Positions 8,524 through 17,189 of a stretch of 64,000 nucleotides of DNA are shown one piece after another. The notes under the pieces are model-generated. The model was not told the origin of the DNA. It was given only the letters and a program-made list of their open reading frames with translations, and did no database searches. Each line of letters starts with the position of its first letter. Position 1 is the stretch's first letter. The stretch is from positions 1 to 64,000 of IMG/VR virus record IMGVR_UViG_3300032213_001568; one strand, written 5' to 3'. This stretch comes from a virus. The position numbers and the translations under genes were made by a program.

Positions 8524-10725
8524 ATGGGATATATCATAAAAGAAAATCAAGGATTATTAGTTACAAGAATTACAGATGTTGGAAGAAGAAAAATATCTGA
8601 AGGTAATTTTAATATTAGTTATTTCCAAATTGGGGATAGTGAAGTTAATTACAATACATTAACGGATTATAATAATTCTAATTTTCAAATACTCGAACCT
8701 TCATATAATGCACATAATAATGTTGGTGTACCACAGTCGAATAAAAATGATGTAAAGTATCCTTTCTATTTACAAGGTTCAACAGGAGCAACGTATGGTA
8801 TACCATTTATGGCATCTTCAGATGATTCTATTTATAATACTGCGGCACCTAATGGATTCTTTAGTGCTAGTACTGCAAGTACTTGTTTTATGCCGTATCA
8901 TTCATCGGCATATACTTATAATTCACAATATACCGTAAATTTAGCATCATCATCATTTAACGGTAATTCATCGATTATGACTTTAACGTCTAATCCATGT
9001 TTTGATTCGGCATCGGGAACTACAATATCTGCGGGAACACTTGTAACCATTTATATGAGTGGTGGTTCATCATGTGGTTGTATTAGGTCGTGTTATCCAA
9101 TATTAACATATCAAGTAACCGCATGGAATTCAGGGACATTACAATTGACAGTCGATAGACTTTTACCTGATTTAAATGGATTAGGATATACTGGAACTGC
9201 TAGATTATTCTTTTACCCTTCAGGGATGACTGGTTACGATTTACCAACTCCTATGAACTATTGGAATGATAGTGTAATCAACTATGAGTCTGTTTGTACA
9301 CCTGAGGATGGTTTAGTTAAGATTTGGAATATGAATATTCCTTGGTCTGAAAACCCTGCAGGATTATTTGAAACACAGAATAGAGGATTTAACAATTTTG
9401 GTTCTAAAGATTATATCAGTACTAAAGAATATTATGGTTATATGTCATCTAGTGGACAAACAGATACTTCAGGAACATCTTATTATAATTCATTCAATGA
9501 ACAGATAATTGTAACACCTGAAGAACAAAAGGCTATTGCAATTGTTCACTATACAAATAATACTATAATTAATTTTTACGGTGAAAAATTTGCTTGTGAA
9601 GCATATGATGTAACCGACCCAGGTGCTACGGGACAAGCTAGAAATTTCTCAATAAATTTACCATGGTTAATGTGGCATAAAAACCCAACATCATGTTGTA
9701 GTGGTGAAACATTTTGGATTGACCCTGCAGGATTTGATAATTATGATTTATTAATACCATATTACATACAATCATCTAAGAGTGTTGATATGAATAGTCC
9801 GGGTATTAGATATTATCATTTATATGATACACATGCTAATCCTGTTACAGGTAGACCAAATAGAGTTGGTAAAGTATTTCCTGATGACAAGATTATAATA
9901 TTTGACGATGAAGAAATAATCGCTGCGATGAGTAATATATCAAATAGAAACTTTACGCTTCCAGCACCTAAATTAGGGTTAATCGCTCCCGGCTCTTGTG
10001 GTGACAATTCAACGGACGGATTATTAGATAATGAAAGTCAATGTGTTTGGGTTACTTATGGATTTGAAGGTGATTGGCAAGGACTTCATTGTAATTATTA
10101 TCAAAAAATCATTGGACCAAATTCAGGTTGTAGTTTAACTGAACAAAACGTTACTGTTAGATTTGGAAATGAATTTAGATGTATGACAACTGGTACTACT
10201 AATGGATTTGGTGCAAATGGATTCTTTATACTTGCTCAAACAGGTACTACTTCACAAATCAGACCTAATCCTGAAAATTGGGTTCAGATAGATTATACAG
10301 GGGATTTATCTAATTATATATTAGGTAATTCATATATAAATCCACTTGGGTTAAGTGCAACAACATTTACTATAACACCTTCTTTATACCAGGGAGGTAC
10401 TTTATATAATTTAAATGAACAAATTGTAATACCAAGTAATTCAATATCGGAAAATGGTTTATTAGGATTTGGTGATGAATATTATTTTTACGGTAATATA
10501 AATACGGATATCCAAGCAACTATCTATGAGATGAGGTATTTAGTGAATTTACCTAACTCACAATTTGTAAATTCGTCAAATCCTACATGGACCCAAGGTA
10601 TCACACCTTATATGTCTGAAATAGGATTATATGACTCTAATAAAAATTTACTTGTGTTATCTAAGTTTCAATCACCTCAAGTTAGACAAGGTATTCAACA
10701 AGCATTAGTTAAGTTAGATTTTTAA
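8524..10725 (+). CDS. Large virion structural protein (tail/baseplate-like)
   Basis: A 733-residue protein starting MGYIIKENQGLLVTRITD followed by VGRRKISEG. It is rich in Asn, Tyr, Ser and Thr with no catalytic motif and no signal peptide. The N-terminal block (about 1-60), with its GDSEVNYNTL segment, is compact and charged, whereas the remainder is beta-rich and Cys-containing, as expected for a baseplate or fibre-anchoring protein. It closes the + strand fibre operon and is followed by the nuclease gene. I do not recognise the family with certainty. Confidence 0.55.
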   Translation: MGYIIKENQGLLVTRITDVGRRKISEGNFNISYFQIGDSEVNYNTLTDYNNSNFQILEPSYNAHNNVGVPQSNKNDVKYPFYLQGSTGATYGIPFMASSDDSIYNTAAPNGFFSASTASTCFMPYHSSAYTYNSQYTVNLASSSFNGNSSIMTLTSNPCFDSASGTTISAGTLVTIYMSGGSSCGCIRSCYPILTYQVTAWNSGTLQLTVDRLLPDLNGLGYTGTARLFFYPSGMTGYDLPTPMNYWNDSVINYESVCTPEDGLVKIWNMNIPWSENPAGLFETQNRGFNNFGSKDYISTKEYYGYMSSSGQTDTSGTSYYNSFNEQIIVTPEEQKAIAIVHYTNNTIINFYGEKFACEAYDVTDPGATGQARNFSINLPWLMWHKNPTSCCSGETFWIDPAGFDNYDLLIPYYIQSSKSVDMNSPGIRYYHLYDTHANPVTGRPNRVGKVFPDDKIIIFDDEEIIAAMSNISNRNFTLPAPKLGLIAPGSCGDNSTDGLLDNESQCVWVTYGFEGDWQGLHCNYYQKIIGPNSGCSLTEQNVTVRFGNEFRCMTTGTTNGFGANGFFILAQTGTTSQIRPNPENWVQIDYTGDLSNYILGNSYINPLGLSATTFTITPSLYQGGTLYNLNEQIVIPSNSISENGLLGFGDEYYFYGNINTDIQATIYEMRYLVNLPNSQFVNSSNPTWTQGITPYMSEIGLYDSNKNLLVLSKFQSPQVRQGIQQALVKLDF

Positions 10726-10781
10726 ATTATTTACAATTAAGTTAATTAATTTAATATTATGACTAATAACTAATATTAGAT

Positions 10782-11375
10782 ATGGCAAAAAGTATTAAAA
10801 ATTCTCCTAAAATTTTGGGGTTGGATGTTTCAACTAAAACTATTGGTGTTGCATTGTTTGATTTATCTTCGAAAGATTTATTGGAATTAACTCATGTTTC
10901 ACCACAACCGAAACCAACACCTGAAACAAAGATTGAAGAAATGTTATTAAAATCTGCAACATTCAGAAAGAAGTTGGAAGAATATAAAGGTGTTGGTGTT
11001 GTTAGATGTGTTATTGAAGAACCTCTATTGAATAGTAATAATGCGTATACCATCGGTACATTATTAAGATATAACACATTAATTACTAAAGAAGTTTATG
11101 ATGTCTTGGGTATTGTCCCTGAATATGTATCAACGTATAATTCAAGAAAAGAAGCTTGGCCTGAATTGGTTAAGAAAAACGAAAAAGGTAAGTTTGTTTT
11201 ATTTGGAGGATATCCTAAAGATTGTGATAAGAAAATGATTATATGGGAACTTGTTGCGAAAAGAGAACCTCAGATTAATTGGTTATATACAAGAAACAAT
11301 ACATTAAAGAAAGAAAACTTTGATATGACAGATGCTTATACTGTTGTATTAAGTTATCTAAACTCTAAAAAATAA
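10782..11375 (+). CDS. RuvC-like (RNase H fold) nuclease/resolvase
   Basis: A 197-residue protein. The first strand carries LGLDVSTKTIG (residues 12-22, catalytic Asp15), the second acidic site is CVIEEPL (Glu79/Glu80), and a C-terminal NFDMTDAY (Asp181/Asp184) supplies the remaining acidic residues. This is the D...E...D order of the RuvC/YqgF branch of the RNase H fold. Likely function: cleavage of branched DNA such as Holliday junctions or replication forks before packaging. It lies between the two inverted fibre cassettes and ends at a bidirectional terminator. Exact substrate cannot be read from sequence. Confidence 0.75.
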   Translation: MAKSIKNSPKILGLDVSTKTIGVALFDLSSKDLLELTHVSPQPKPTPETKIEEMLLKSATFRKKLEEYKGVGVVRCVIEEPLLNSNNAYTIGTLLRYNTLITKEVYDVLGIVPEYVSTYNSRKEAWPELVKKNEKGKFVLFGGYPKDCDKKMIIWELVAKREPQINWLYTRNNTLKKENFDMTDAYTVVLSYLNSKK

Positions 11376-11396
11376 TAGGATTTTTATTAAAAATTT

Positions 11397-11421
11397 AAGG
11401 GACTTTTTAGTCCCTTTTTTT
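11397..11421. terminator. Bidirectional intrinsic terminator
   Basis: An 8-bp perfect stem, AAGGGACT / AGTCCCTT, with a TTTT loop is followed by a T-run on the + strand. An A-rich stretch on the other side gives T residues on the minus strand. It separates the convergent nuclease gene and the minus-strand fibre gene. Confidence 0.85.
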
Positions 11422-13894
11422 ATTTACATAATTCGTAAACATTCTGTTGAGAAGTCATATATAATGAATTCTTATTAGTGTCTACTGTTAATCCTAAAAT
11501 CAGTTTAGGTGAAACCGAATTAGTTTTTACAACTGTATTTGTACTCGCATTAATAACTGTAATAGTGTCATCATTATAGTTACCAACATATACATACGTA
11601 GAATCAAATGTTAATGTGTATGGTAAATCACCTACAGATATTGTTGAACCTGATGATAAAGTTATTGTATTATATGTTAAAACTTGGTCGTTAGCTCCTC
11701 TTAATACATATAATGTATTATTATTATAATTAACATAACATCTTGTCATATTTGTTTGACCTGTGATTGTGTTTGTAATTGTATTAGTGAATGTATCAAT
11801 TACTGAAATTGTATTTGCTCCTTGATTAAGTACAAATACTCTTCCTGTATTAACATCATAAGTTATAGACGTTGGATTAGTACCGACACTTATTGTTGAT
11901 AATACTGTGTTAGTTGGTGCATCAATTATTGACACACTATTTGTACTATAACTTGTGACGTAAATTCTATTATTGATTGAATCAAAAGTAGATTCTCGAG
12001 GGTTACTAACTAAAGAACCACCTATATATGAAAATGTTGAAGTTGTTTTATCAAAATCGACAGCGTAAACTATACCACCTAAATATCCTGTGGTAACAAT
12101 ATATAAGTAATTGTTTGTTGTGTCTAAAGTTAAATGAATAGGAACAGAACCTGAGAATAAACCGATTGATGTAATTAAATTATCATTATCCTGAGTATCT
12201 ATAATTCTAACGACCTGACCAACTGAATCTGCCACGAATAATAAACTATTTAACTCGTCATATACTGGACTATATAATGCGTTAGTATATCCTGATATGG
12301 TTGCAATAATACTTGGACAATTTAGTATTGGGGTTGGTGATGGTGTTGGTGTTAACGTTGGTGTTGGAGTTTGACTTGGTACTGGATTACAGAATTCACA
12401 ATCAAATAAATTACCACTTTCAATTGATTGAAGTATATTTGTTGGTGAACTTAAAATATCTGAAACATAAGTAACACATGATGATTTGCCATCAATTATT
12501 ACACTAAATGTTGCACCTGTAGAAAATGGGATATCTTCCGATACATAATACTTGTTAATGTTATTACAATCTTGTAAATATTTAGAAAATAAACTTGTAA
12601 ATTTAGATGAAAATGTATTAAATTCAGATGTACCTGTAACAATAACTCCTTTAACTGCGTTTGTTGGTGTAACACTTGGTGTCGGACTTGGTCCTGGGTA
12701 TGGATAATTAACTCCACTAAATGATAATGATTTATTATTACAAAGTGGGGTTGGTGATGGTGTGGTTGTTGGTGTTAAAGTTGGTGTTAAACTAGGTGTT
12801 GGTGTAGGTGTTGCTCCCGAAGTTATATTACAATCAAACACTGCTGTGAAATCAAAAGTATTACAAGAGTCAGTATTTGATGGTGTTGGTGTTGGACAAG
12901 AAGTACTTACATATGTATTATCTAAGTCTGGACAAACAGTATTACTACCTGTTTGTCCAAACAATTTACATTCACCATTTACACAAGATGATAAACACCA
13001 TCTTGTTTCACCTGTATTATAATAGATGTATGCTGAATTAATACCATCTGGTTTATAGAATACGTTATAACCATTAAATTGGTCGTAATTATAGTATATC
13101 CCATCATATTGGGTATACGCACTTAAATTTGTAAATACACAATAACTTGATTGAGGACATGCGGTGTAAATTGGTGATGGGGTGGGTGTATTTGTAGGTG
13201 TTACGGATAATGTTGGTGTTAAAGTTACACAAAATGTTGGAAGAGGTGTTTTAGTTACTGTAGGTGTTGGGGTCTTTGTTGGTGTAATCGATAATGTTGG
13301 TGTTGAAGTATTAGTTACTGTAGGTGTCGGTGTTTTTGTTTTAGTTACTGAAGGTGTTGGTGTTTGTGTTCTTGTTGGTGTGTTTGTTGGTGTTATTGAC
13401 AATGTAGGGGTAATAGTTGGTGTTGGTGTCGGTGTTTTTGTAACCGTTGCAGTAATTGAGACTGTTGGTGTAACTGTCGGTGTTTTAGTATTGGTTACTG
13501 AAGGTGTCGGTGTTTTAGTATTAGTGGGTGTTGTAGTTTTAGTTGGTGTGGTTGTTGGTGTTGTGGTTTTAGTTGGTGTTTGTGTTGGAGTTTTTGTCGG
13601 AGTAGTTGTTGGGGCGGGAGTGGACGTTGGGGTTGGAGTTGGACCTGGAACGCAAGGGTATATAGTTGTACATGCGGAACATGTTAAGTACGATGTTGTA
13701 TTTGCGCTAATTAAATTGAATTCAGTTGTTCCACTATTATAACCTGAGGTTATATATTGAGAACATCCGGTATATTTGTCGGTTATTAAATAATAGAAAG
13801 TATTTGCCGAAAATGTTCCCGCAGAATATGTTGTCTGTATTTGGAATGTAGTACCACTACAACAACCTGAAAATGAATAAAAATTTAATGCCAA
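11420..13894 (-). CDS. Fibre protein with Thr-Pro stalks and YVTN beta-propeller
   Basis: An 824-residue protein. Residues 1-82 are a Cys-rich head starting MALNFYSFSGCC. Residues about 83-235 are a long stalk of TPTPT/KTPT units. They are followed by a Cys-rich globular segment (about 236-330), further short Thr-Pro linkers, a domain around 400-505, and from about 523 to the end a beta-propeller with repeats of the type NNRIYVTSYSTNSVSIID, NTGRVFVLNQGANTISVID and NNTLYVLRGAND. These are typical YVTN/NHL-type blades. There is no signal peptide. It is paralogous at the N-terminus to the + strand gene at 6434. Likely a long side fibre whose propeller binds a host glycan or protein. The + strand frames antisense to the Thr-Pro stalk encode only GVGV-type shadows. 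The Thr-rich stalk is also a possible glycosylation substrate (inference). Confidence 0.75.
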   Translation of the reverse strand: MALNFYSFSGCCSGTTFQIQTTYSAGTFSANTFYYLITDKYTGCSQYITSGYNSGTTEFNLISANTTSYLTCSACTTIYPCVPGPTPTPTSTPAPTTTPTKTPTQTPTKTTTPTTTPTKTTTPTNTKTPTPSVTNTKTPTVTPTVSITATVTKTPTPTPTITPTLSITPTNTPTRTQTPTPSVTKTKTPTPTVTNTSTPTLSITPTKTPTPTVTKTPLPTFCVTLTPTLSVTPTNTPTPSPIYTACPQSSYCVFTNLSAYTQYDGIYYNYDQFNGYNVFYKPDGINSAYIYYNTGETRWCLSSCVNGECKLFGQTGSNTVCPDLDNTYVSTSCPTPTPSNTDSCNTFDFTAVFDCNITSGATPTPTPSLTPTLTPTTTPSPTPLCNNKSLSFSGVNYPYPGPSPTPSVTPTNAVKGVIVTGTSEFNTFSSKFTSLFSKYLQDCNNINKYYVSEDIPFSTGATFSVIIDGKSSCVTYVSDILSSPTNILQSIESGNLFDCEFCNPVPSQTPTPTLTPTPSPTPILNCPSIIATISGYTNALYSPVYDELNSLLFVADSVGQVVRIIDTQDNDNLITSIGLFSGSVPIHLTLDTTNNYLYIVTTGYLGGIVYAVDFDKTTSTFSYIGGSLVSNPRESTFDSINNRIYVTSYSTNSVSIIDAPTNTVLSTISVGTNPTSITYDVNTGRVFVLNQGANTISVIDTFTNTITNTITGQTNMTRCYVNYNNNTLYVLRGANDQVLTYNTITLSSGSTISVGDLPYTLTFDSTYVYVGNYNDDTITVINASTNTVVKTNSVSPKLILGLTVDTNKNSLYMTSQQNVYELCK

Positions 13895-13898
13895 TTTT

Positions 13899-14120
13899 TT
13901 ATATACTTGTACAACCTGTTATTATGCAACCATTAGCATCTACAACCTTTAAACAATAGTAAGAAAAATCTTGTATTGGTTTTGGGACTGAAAAATCGTA
14001 TGGTAGCTCACCACTTCCAATACTTTTAACGTAATAACATGGACTACCACCTGAAAGACATAAATAAATGTCAAATGGAGTTGAACCTGTAATACTACTA
14101 ACCGTAATTGTTGTTGGCAT
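13899..14120 (-). CDS. Small SprB-like domain protein
   Basis: A 73-residue protein with the motif TGSTPFDIYLCLSGGSPC and a C-terminal VVDANGCIITGC, resembling a single SprB-type repeat. It is similar to residues 1-73 of the + strand gene at 6082 but lacks the Thr-Pro tail. It is the first gene of the minus-strand cassette and is followed after 4 nt by the propeller fibre. A TATTTATA element lies exactly 4 nt before its ATG. Confidence 0.6.
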   Translation of the reverse strand: MPTTITVSSITGSTPFDIYLCLSGGSPCYYVKSIGSGELPYDFSVPKPIQDFSYYCLKVVDANGCIITGCTSI

Positions 14121-14124
14121 ATGA

Positions 14125-14132
14125 TATAAATA
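14125..14132 (-). promoter_or_regulatory. TATTTATA motif 4 nt before minus-strand ATG at 14120
   Basis: Read on the minus strand, TATTTATA is followed by TCAT and then ATG. It is the best placed candidate promoter for the minus-strand fibre cassette. Confidence 0.4.
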
Positions 14133-14158
14133 TAAAAGGGATTAAAACTTTGTGAAGT

Positions 14159-14189
14159 TTGACAACAATAAGTTTTTATCTTATTATTA
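14159..14189 (+). promoter_or_regulatory. Possible promoter for primase gene
   Basis: TTGACA at 14159, then 17 nt to TATTAT (14182-14187), resembles a sigma-70 promoter. In Bacteroidota terms it is TTG-N20 followed by a degenerate TATTATTA. It ends 5 nt before the chosen ATG at 14195. Confidence 0.35.
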
Positions 14190-14194
14190 AGGTA

Positions 14195-15091
14195 ATGGAT
14201 GAAGATGAAATTTTACTTGAAATTATTAGGGACTTATTTGGTAAAGAGAAACATTATTATGCTTCCAAGGGTCAGATTTCAATAAACTGTCCATATTGTG
14301 ATGATGGGAAAAACAAGGGAAACCTTGAAATTAATATTAATGAACACGTATATAAATGTTGGTCGTGTTCAGATTCAAATGGAACACACGGGGTTTTAGG
14401 TAAGTTAATTGATATATTTGGAACCAAAAACCAAAAGAAAACTTACGACATATTCAAACCTGAGGAACACAAATCAAAACATGTTGAACTAAAAAAGTTA
14501 AAACTCCCCAAAGAATTTATTTCAATTAAGGATGCTAACCCCCTTCACATTCCACACAGAGAAGTTTTAAAATATATTAAGACACGTGGTATTACTGATG
14601 AGATGATTCAAAAGTTTAATATTGGGTTTGCTACCGATGGTGACTACGGAGGTAGAATTATCATACCTTCATATGGTATGGATGATGAGATTAACTACTT
14701 CATATCAAGAGCATGGTTTAAAACGAAGAACAAGTATAAAAATCCTGAATACCCAAAGGAAACAATCATATTCAATGAGAGGTTGATTGATTGGGAAAAA
14801 CCAATTTACTTATGTGAGGGTGCGATTGATGGGTTTTTTACACCCAACCCAGTTGTTCTACTTGGGAAGGTATTACATGAATTATTGTTTGAAACAATAT
14901 ATACCAAAGCTAAGTCAGATGTTATTATATGTTTGGACGCAGATGCTTGGAAAGACGCTCAAAAACTTTACAACCAACTAAATGGTGGGAAGTTAAGGGG
15001 GAGAGTGAAGATTCTAAAACTACCAAAAGATTCTGATATTGCGGATTTAAAAGGTAAGATAGATGATTATTTTTATGAAATGAGTTATTAA
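14195..15091 (+). CDS. DNA primase, DnaG type (CHC2 zinc finger plus Toprim)
   Basis: A 298-residue protein from the ATG at 14195. A longer frame from a TTG at 14159 is rejected because that TTG is part of the likely promoter. The N-terminal zinc finger has Cys32-x2-Cys35 (NCPYC) and Cys55-x2-Cys58 (YKCWSC). The Toprim core has the catalytic glutamate in LCEGAID (Glu208) and the metal-binding LDADAW (Asp248, Asp250). These are the defining motifs of bacterial/phage primases, which make RNA primers for lagging-strand synthesis. It heads a + strand operon of nucleases and replication genes (next ATG 4 nt after the stop). No helicase domain is fused. Confidence 0.85.
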   Translation: MDEDEILLEIIRDLFGKEKHYYASKGQISINCPYCDDGKNKGNLEININEHVYKCWSCSDSNGTHGVLGKLIDIFGTKNQKKTYDIFKPEEHKSKHVELKKLKLPKEFISIKDANPLHIPHREVLKYIKTRGITDEMIQKFNIGFATDGDYGGRIIIPSYGMDDEINYFISRAWFKTKNKYKNPEYPKETIIFNERLIDWEKPIYLCEGAIDGFFTPNPVVLLGKVLHELLFETIYTKAKSDVIICLDADAWKDAQKLYNQLNGGKLRGRVKILKLPKDSDIADLKGKIDDYFYEMSY

Positions 15092-15094
15092 GAT

Positions 15095-15949
15095 ATGGAT
15101 TTATATAAAATAAGAGAAGAAATTATAGAAATAATTTCACAAAAACAAAAAGAACTTCAATTAACTTTTGAAGAAGAAAGTCATACGTATACAATGGCCG
15201 ATAAGGATGGTAACTTACGAAGTGATTGGCCCTCAGTATCTAAAATATTAAAGTTGTTTTATCCTGAGTTTCCAACTGACGAAGCTGCTCAAAAGAAATC
15301 TAAAGGTGACCCAGTTCTCAAACAACAATTAATTGAAGAATGGGCGGCTGCCGGTGATTACTCAACCAATATGGGTAGTAGGGTCCATTACATTTTAGAA
15401 CAAGCTTCACATAAAATGTTTGGAATAGATAAAGAGATTAGAAAACCTGAATTTGAATGTGATATCACCCAAATATTGAAAGGTGATAGTATGGTTACTG
15501 CAGGTAAAAAGTTTCTTAAATTAATGGAAGGAAGAGAAACAGTTTTATTAGATACCGAAATTGTTTTGGGCTCAAATGAATTGGGATATGTGGGGCAACC
15601 CGATAAGGTGTGGTTGGTGATAAATAAGAAGAAAGATGGGTTTGGTATTTTAGTTACTGACTATAAAACAAACAAACCTAAAAACTTTGAAAGTAACAAC
15701 TTTACAAAACCTATGTTTAAACCATTCCAAAATCTACCAAATACCGCTCTTGGACACTACTATGTTCAACTACCTTTATATGGTAAGTTAATCCTAAAAA
15801 TGTTGGAAGGAACAAAATACGAAAACATGAAATTATATGGATGTATTGTCGTATTATTGCAAGAGGATTCAGAGTTTAAAGAGTTTAGAGTACCACAAGA
15901 TGTGATAGATACTGTGATGACTATGAATGTAAAGGACTATCTGAATTGA
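15095..15949 (+). CDS. PD-(D/E)XK nuclease (RecB/Cas4-like)
   Basis: A 284-residue protein. Motifs in order are RVHYIL with His98, Glu155 in LLDTEIV, Asp170 in YVGQPDKVW and LVTDYKTNK with Asp189 and Lys191. This H...D...DxK layout is that of the RecB-like exonuclease branch of the PD-(D/E)XK superfamily. It is in an operon between primase and the SbcD gene, so a role in phage DNA recombination, end processing or host DNA degradation is likely. No iron-sulphur cysteine cluster of the Cas4 type is visible. Confidence 0.75.
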   Translation: MDLYKIREEIIEIISQKQKELQLTFEEESHTYTMADKDGNLRSDWPSVSKILKLFYPEFPTDEAAQKKSKGDPVLKQQLIEEWAAAGDYSTNMGSRVHYILEQASHKMFGIDKEIRKPEFECDITQILKGDSMVTAGKKFLKLMEGRETVLLDTEIVLGSNELGYVGQPDKVWLVINKKKDGFGILVTDYKTNKPKNFESNNFTKPMFKPFQNLPNTALGHYYVQLPLYGKLILKMLEGTKYENMKLYGCIVVLLQEDSEFKEFRVPQDVIDTVMTMNVKDYLN

Positions 15950-15976
15950 CAACGAACAAAAAAAATACTATATTTG
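15946..15976 (+). promoter_or_regulatory. Bacteroidota-type promoter TTG-N20-TATATTTG
   Basis: TTG at 15946-15948, exactly 20 nt, then TATATTTG at 15969-15976. The ATG at 15981 follows after 4 nt, predicting a leaderless or nearly leaderless mRNA. The -33 part overlaps the end of the nuclease gene. Confidence 0.6.
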
Positions 15977-15980
15977 AACT

Positions 15981-16178
15981 ATGATAAAACTAACATTTAA
16001 CACAACAGACAAAACAGTAAGCGTTGATTTAGGTCAACTTCATTTTGAGGATTACTTAAACGTATCAACAGTACAAATTAGAGAAGGTTACTACGAAGTA
16101 ATGACTAAAACTGATGAGAAATCTAAACCAGTACTTAGAGTACCGATTAGTAATACAATAATGTTTATAGTAGAATAA
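15981..16178 (+). CDS. Small hypothetical protein
   Basis: A 65-residue acidic/basic mixed protein (MIKLTFNTTDKTVSVDLGQL...), predicted to be mostly beta-strand, with no known motif. It is expressed from its own Bacteroidota-type promoter and followed 1 nt later by the zinc-ribbon gene, so the two may act together within the recombination operon. Function unknown. Confidence 0.6.
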   Translation: MIKLTFNTTDKTVSVDLGQLHFEDYLNVSTVQIREGYYEVMTKTDEKSKPVLRVPISNTIMFIVE

Positions 16179-16179
16179 T

Positions 16180-16413
16180 ATGCAATTAGAAAAACCAAAA
16201 ATTAATTTAAGAGACATGGACTTCATTGTCTGTGACAAATGTGAACATAACGAGTTCAAAGAAATTACGTATCTAAAACGAGTACCAAAGTTATTGACTG
16301 GTTCACCTGATGATACTGTTGTACCTTTCCCAACATACGCTTGTTTGGCTTGTGGACATGTGAATGAAGAGTTAAACCCATTTCATACTGAATCTCCGAA
16401 ATTAGAACTATGA
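16180..16413 (+). CDS. Small zinc-ribbon protein
   Basis: A 77-residue protein with two Cys pairs, CDKC (near residue 20) and CLAC (near residue 59), separated by about 35 residues. This is a rubredoxin/zinc-ribbon arrangement expected to bind one zinc ion. Its stop overlaps the start of the SbcD gene (ATGA), suggesting translational coupling with the recombination nuclease. A role as a small nucleic-acid-binding or regulatory protein is inference. Confidence 0.65.
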   Translation: MQLEKPKINLRDMDFIVCDKCEHNEFKEITYLKRVPKLLTGSPDDTVVPFPTYACLACGHVNEELNPFHTESPKLEL

Positions 16414-17189
16414 TAAAAAAGTTAGTTCATTTTTCTGATTTACACATTAGGTTGTTTAAAGACCACCAATTGTATAAAACAATATTGGAGGATGCATTTA
16501 AACAATGGAAAGATATTGTTCCTGATAGAATTGTGTTTACAGGAGATTTGGTTCACTCAAAGAATCAGATGACACCTGAACTTGTTGAGTTTATCGCTTG
16601 GGTATTAACGGAATGTTCAAAGATTGCTAAGACGGTATTAATACCTGGTAACCACGACTTCCTTGAAAACAATATGGAAAGGTTGGACGCTCTAACACCT
16701 GTGGTTGATTCACTTAAAAATGAAATGGTGGTTTACTACAAGAACAGGGGGGTGTATCAGGATGAAAACATTGATTGGTGTGTGTATTCACTTATGGACC
16801 ATAACATACCACCTACGATTGAAAAATCTGATAGAGTTAAGATTGGATTATTTCACGGACCAGTTCAGGGACTTACAACCAACTTAGGATTTAAGTTTGA
16901 GGATGGGTTTGAAACATCAAAGTTTGATGGATGTGACTTGGTATTATGTGGTGATATTCACAAGAGACAAATCTTTGATATACCGGGTGGTAAGAAGGCT
17001 TACATGATTGGGTCAACCGTTGGACAGAACTATGGTGAAACAGTAACTAAACACGGATATGGAATTTATGATGTGGAAAAGGATGAGTATACAACAGTAG
17101 ATTTATTCAACCCAAAACCTTTCATATCGTTTAGAATAAACTCATACGAAGATATTGAAAATGGAACAGAAAAATTCGTTAACTATTGA
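16410..17189 (+). CDS. SbcD/Mre11-like nuclease subunit (T4 gp47-like)
   Basis: A 259-residue calcineurin-type metallophosphoesterase. Metal-binding motifs in order are HFSDLH (His7, Asp10, His12), FTGDLVH (Asp46), PGNHD (Asn81, His82), LFHGP (His149) and CGDIHKR (Asp182, His184). It is the length of the catalytic domain only, with a short C-terminal extension, as in phage gp47 proteins. It should pair with the SbcC-like ATPase encoded at 18180 to process double-strand breaks during recombination-dependent replication. The end overlaps the next gene by 29 nt. Three small genes separate it from its partner. Confidence 0.9.
   Translation: MIKKLVHFSDLHIRLFKDHQLYKTILEDAFKQWKDIVPDRIVFTGDLVHSKNQMTPELVEFIAWVLTECSKIAKTVLIPGNHDFLENNMERLDALTPVVDSLKNEMVVYYKNRGVYQDENIDWCVYSLMDHNIPPTIEKSDRVKIGLFHGPVQGLTTNLGFKFEDGFETSKFDGCDLVLCGDIHKRQIFDIPGGKKAYMIGSTVGQNYGETVTKHGYGIYDVEKDEYTTVDLFNPKPFISFRINSYEDIENGTEKFVNY

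Noticed and set aside
12762-13742. + strand frames encoding Gly-Val repeats
   Set aside because: They are antisense to the Thr-Pro stalk of the minus-strand fibre; codon and residue patterns are explained by that gene.
14125-14132. T4-type late promoter TATAAATA read on the + strand
   Set aside because: The same octamer is TATTTATA on the minus strand, where it is 4 nt from a start codon. The gene-oriented form at the other sites is TATTTATA, so the T4-like reading is likely a coincidence of the reverse complement.
14159-14194. TTG start adding 12 residues to the primase
   Set aside because: The TTG forms a TTGACA box at promoter distance from TATTAT, and the extension is hydrophobic and unlike primase N-termini. 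The ATG at 14195 directly precedes the zinc finger region.
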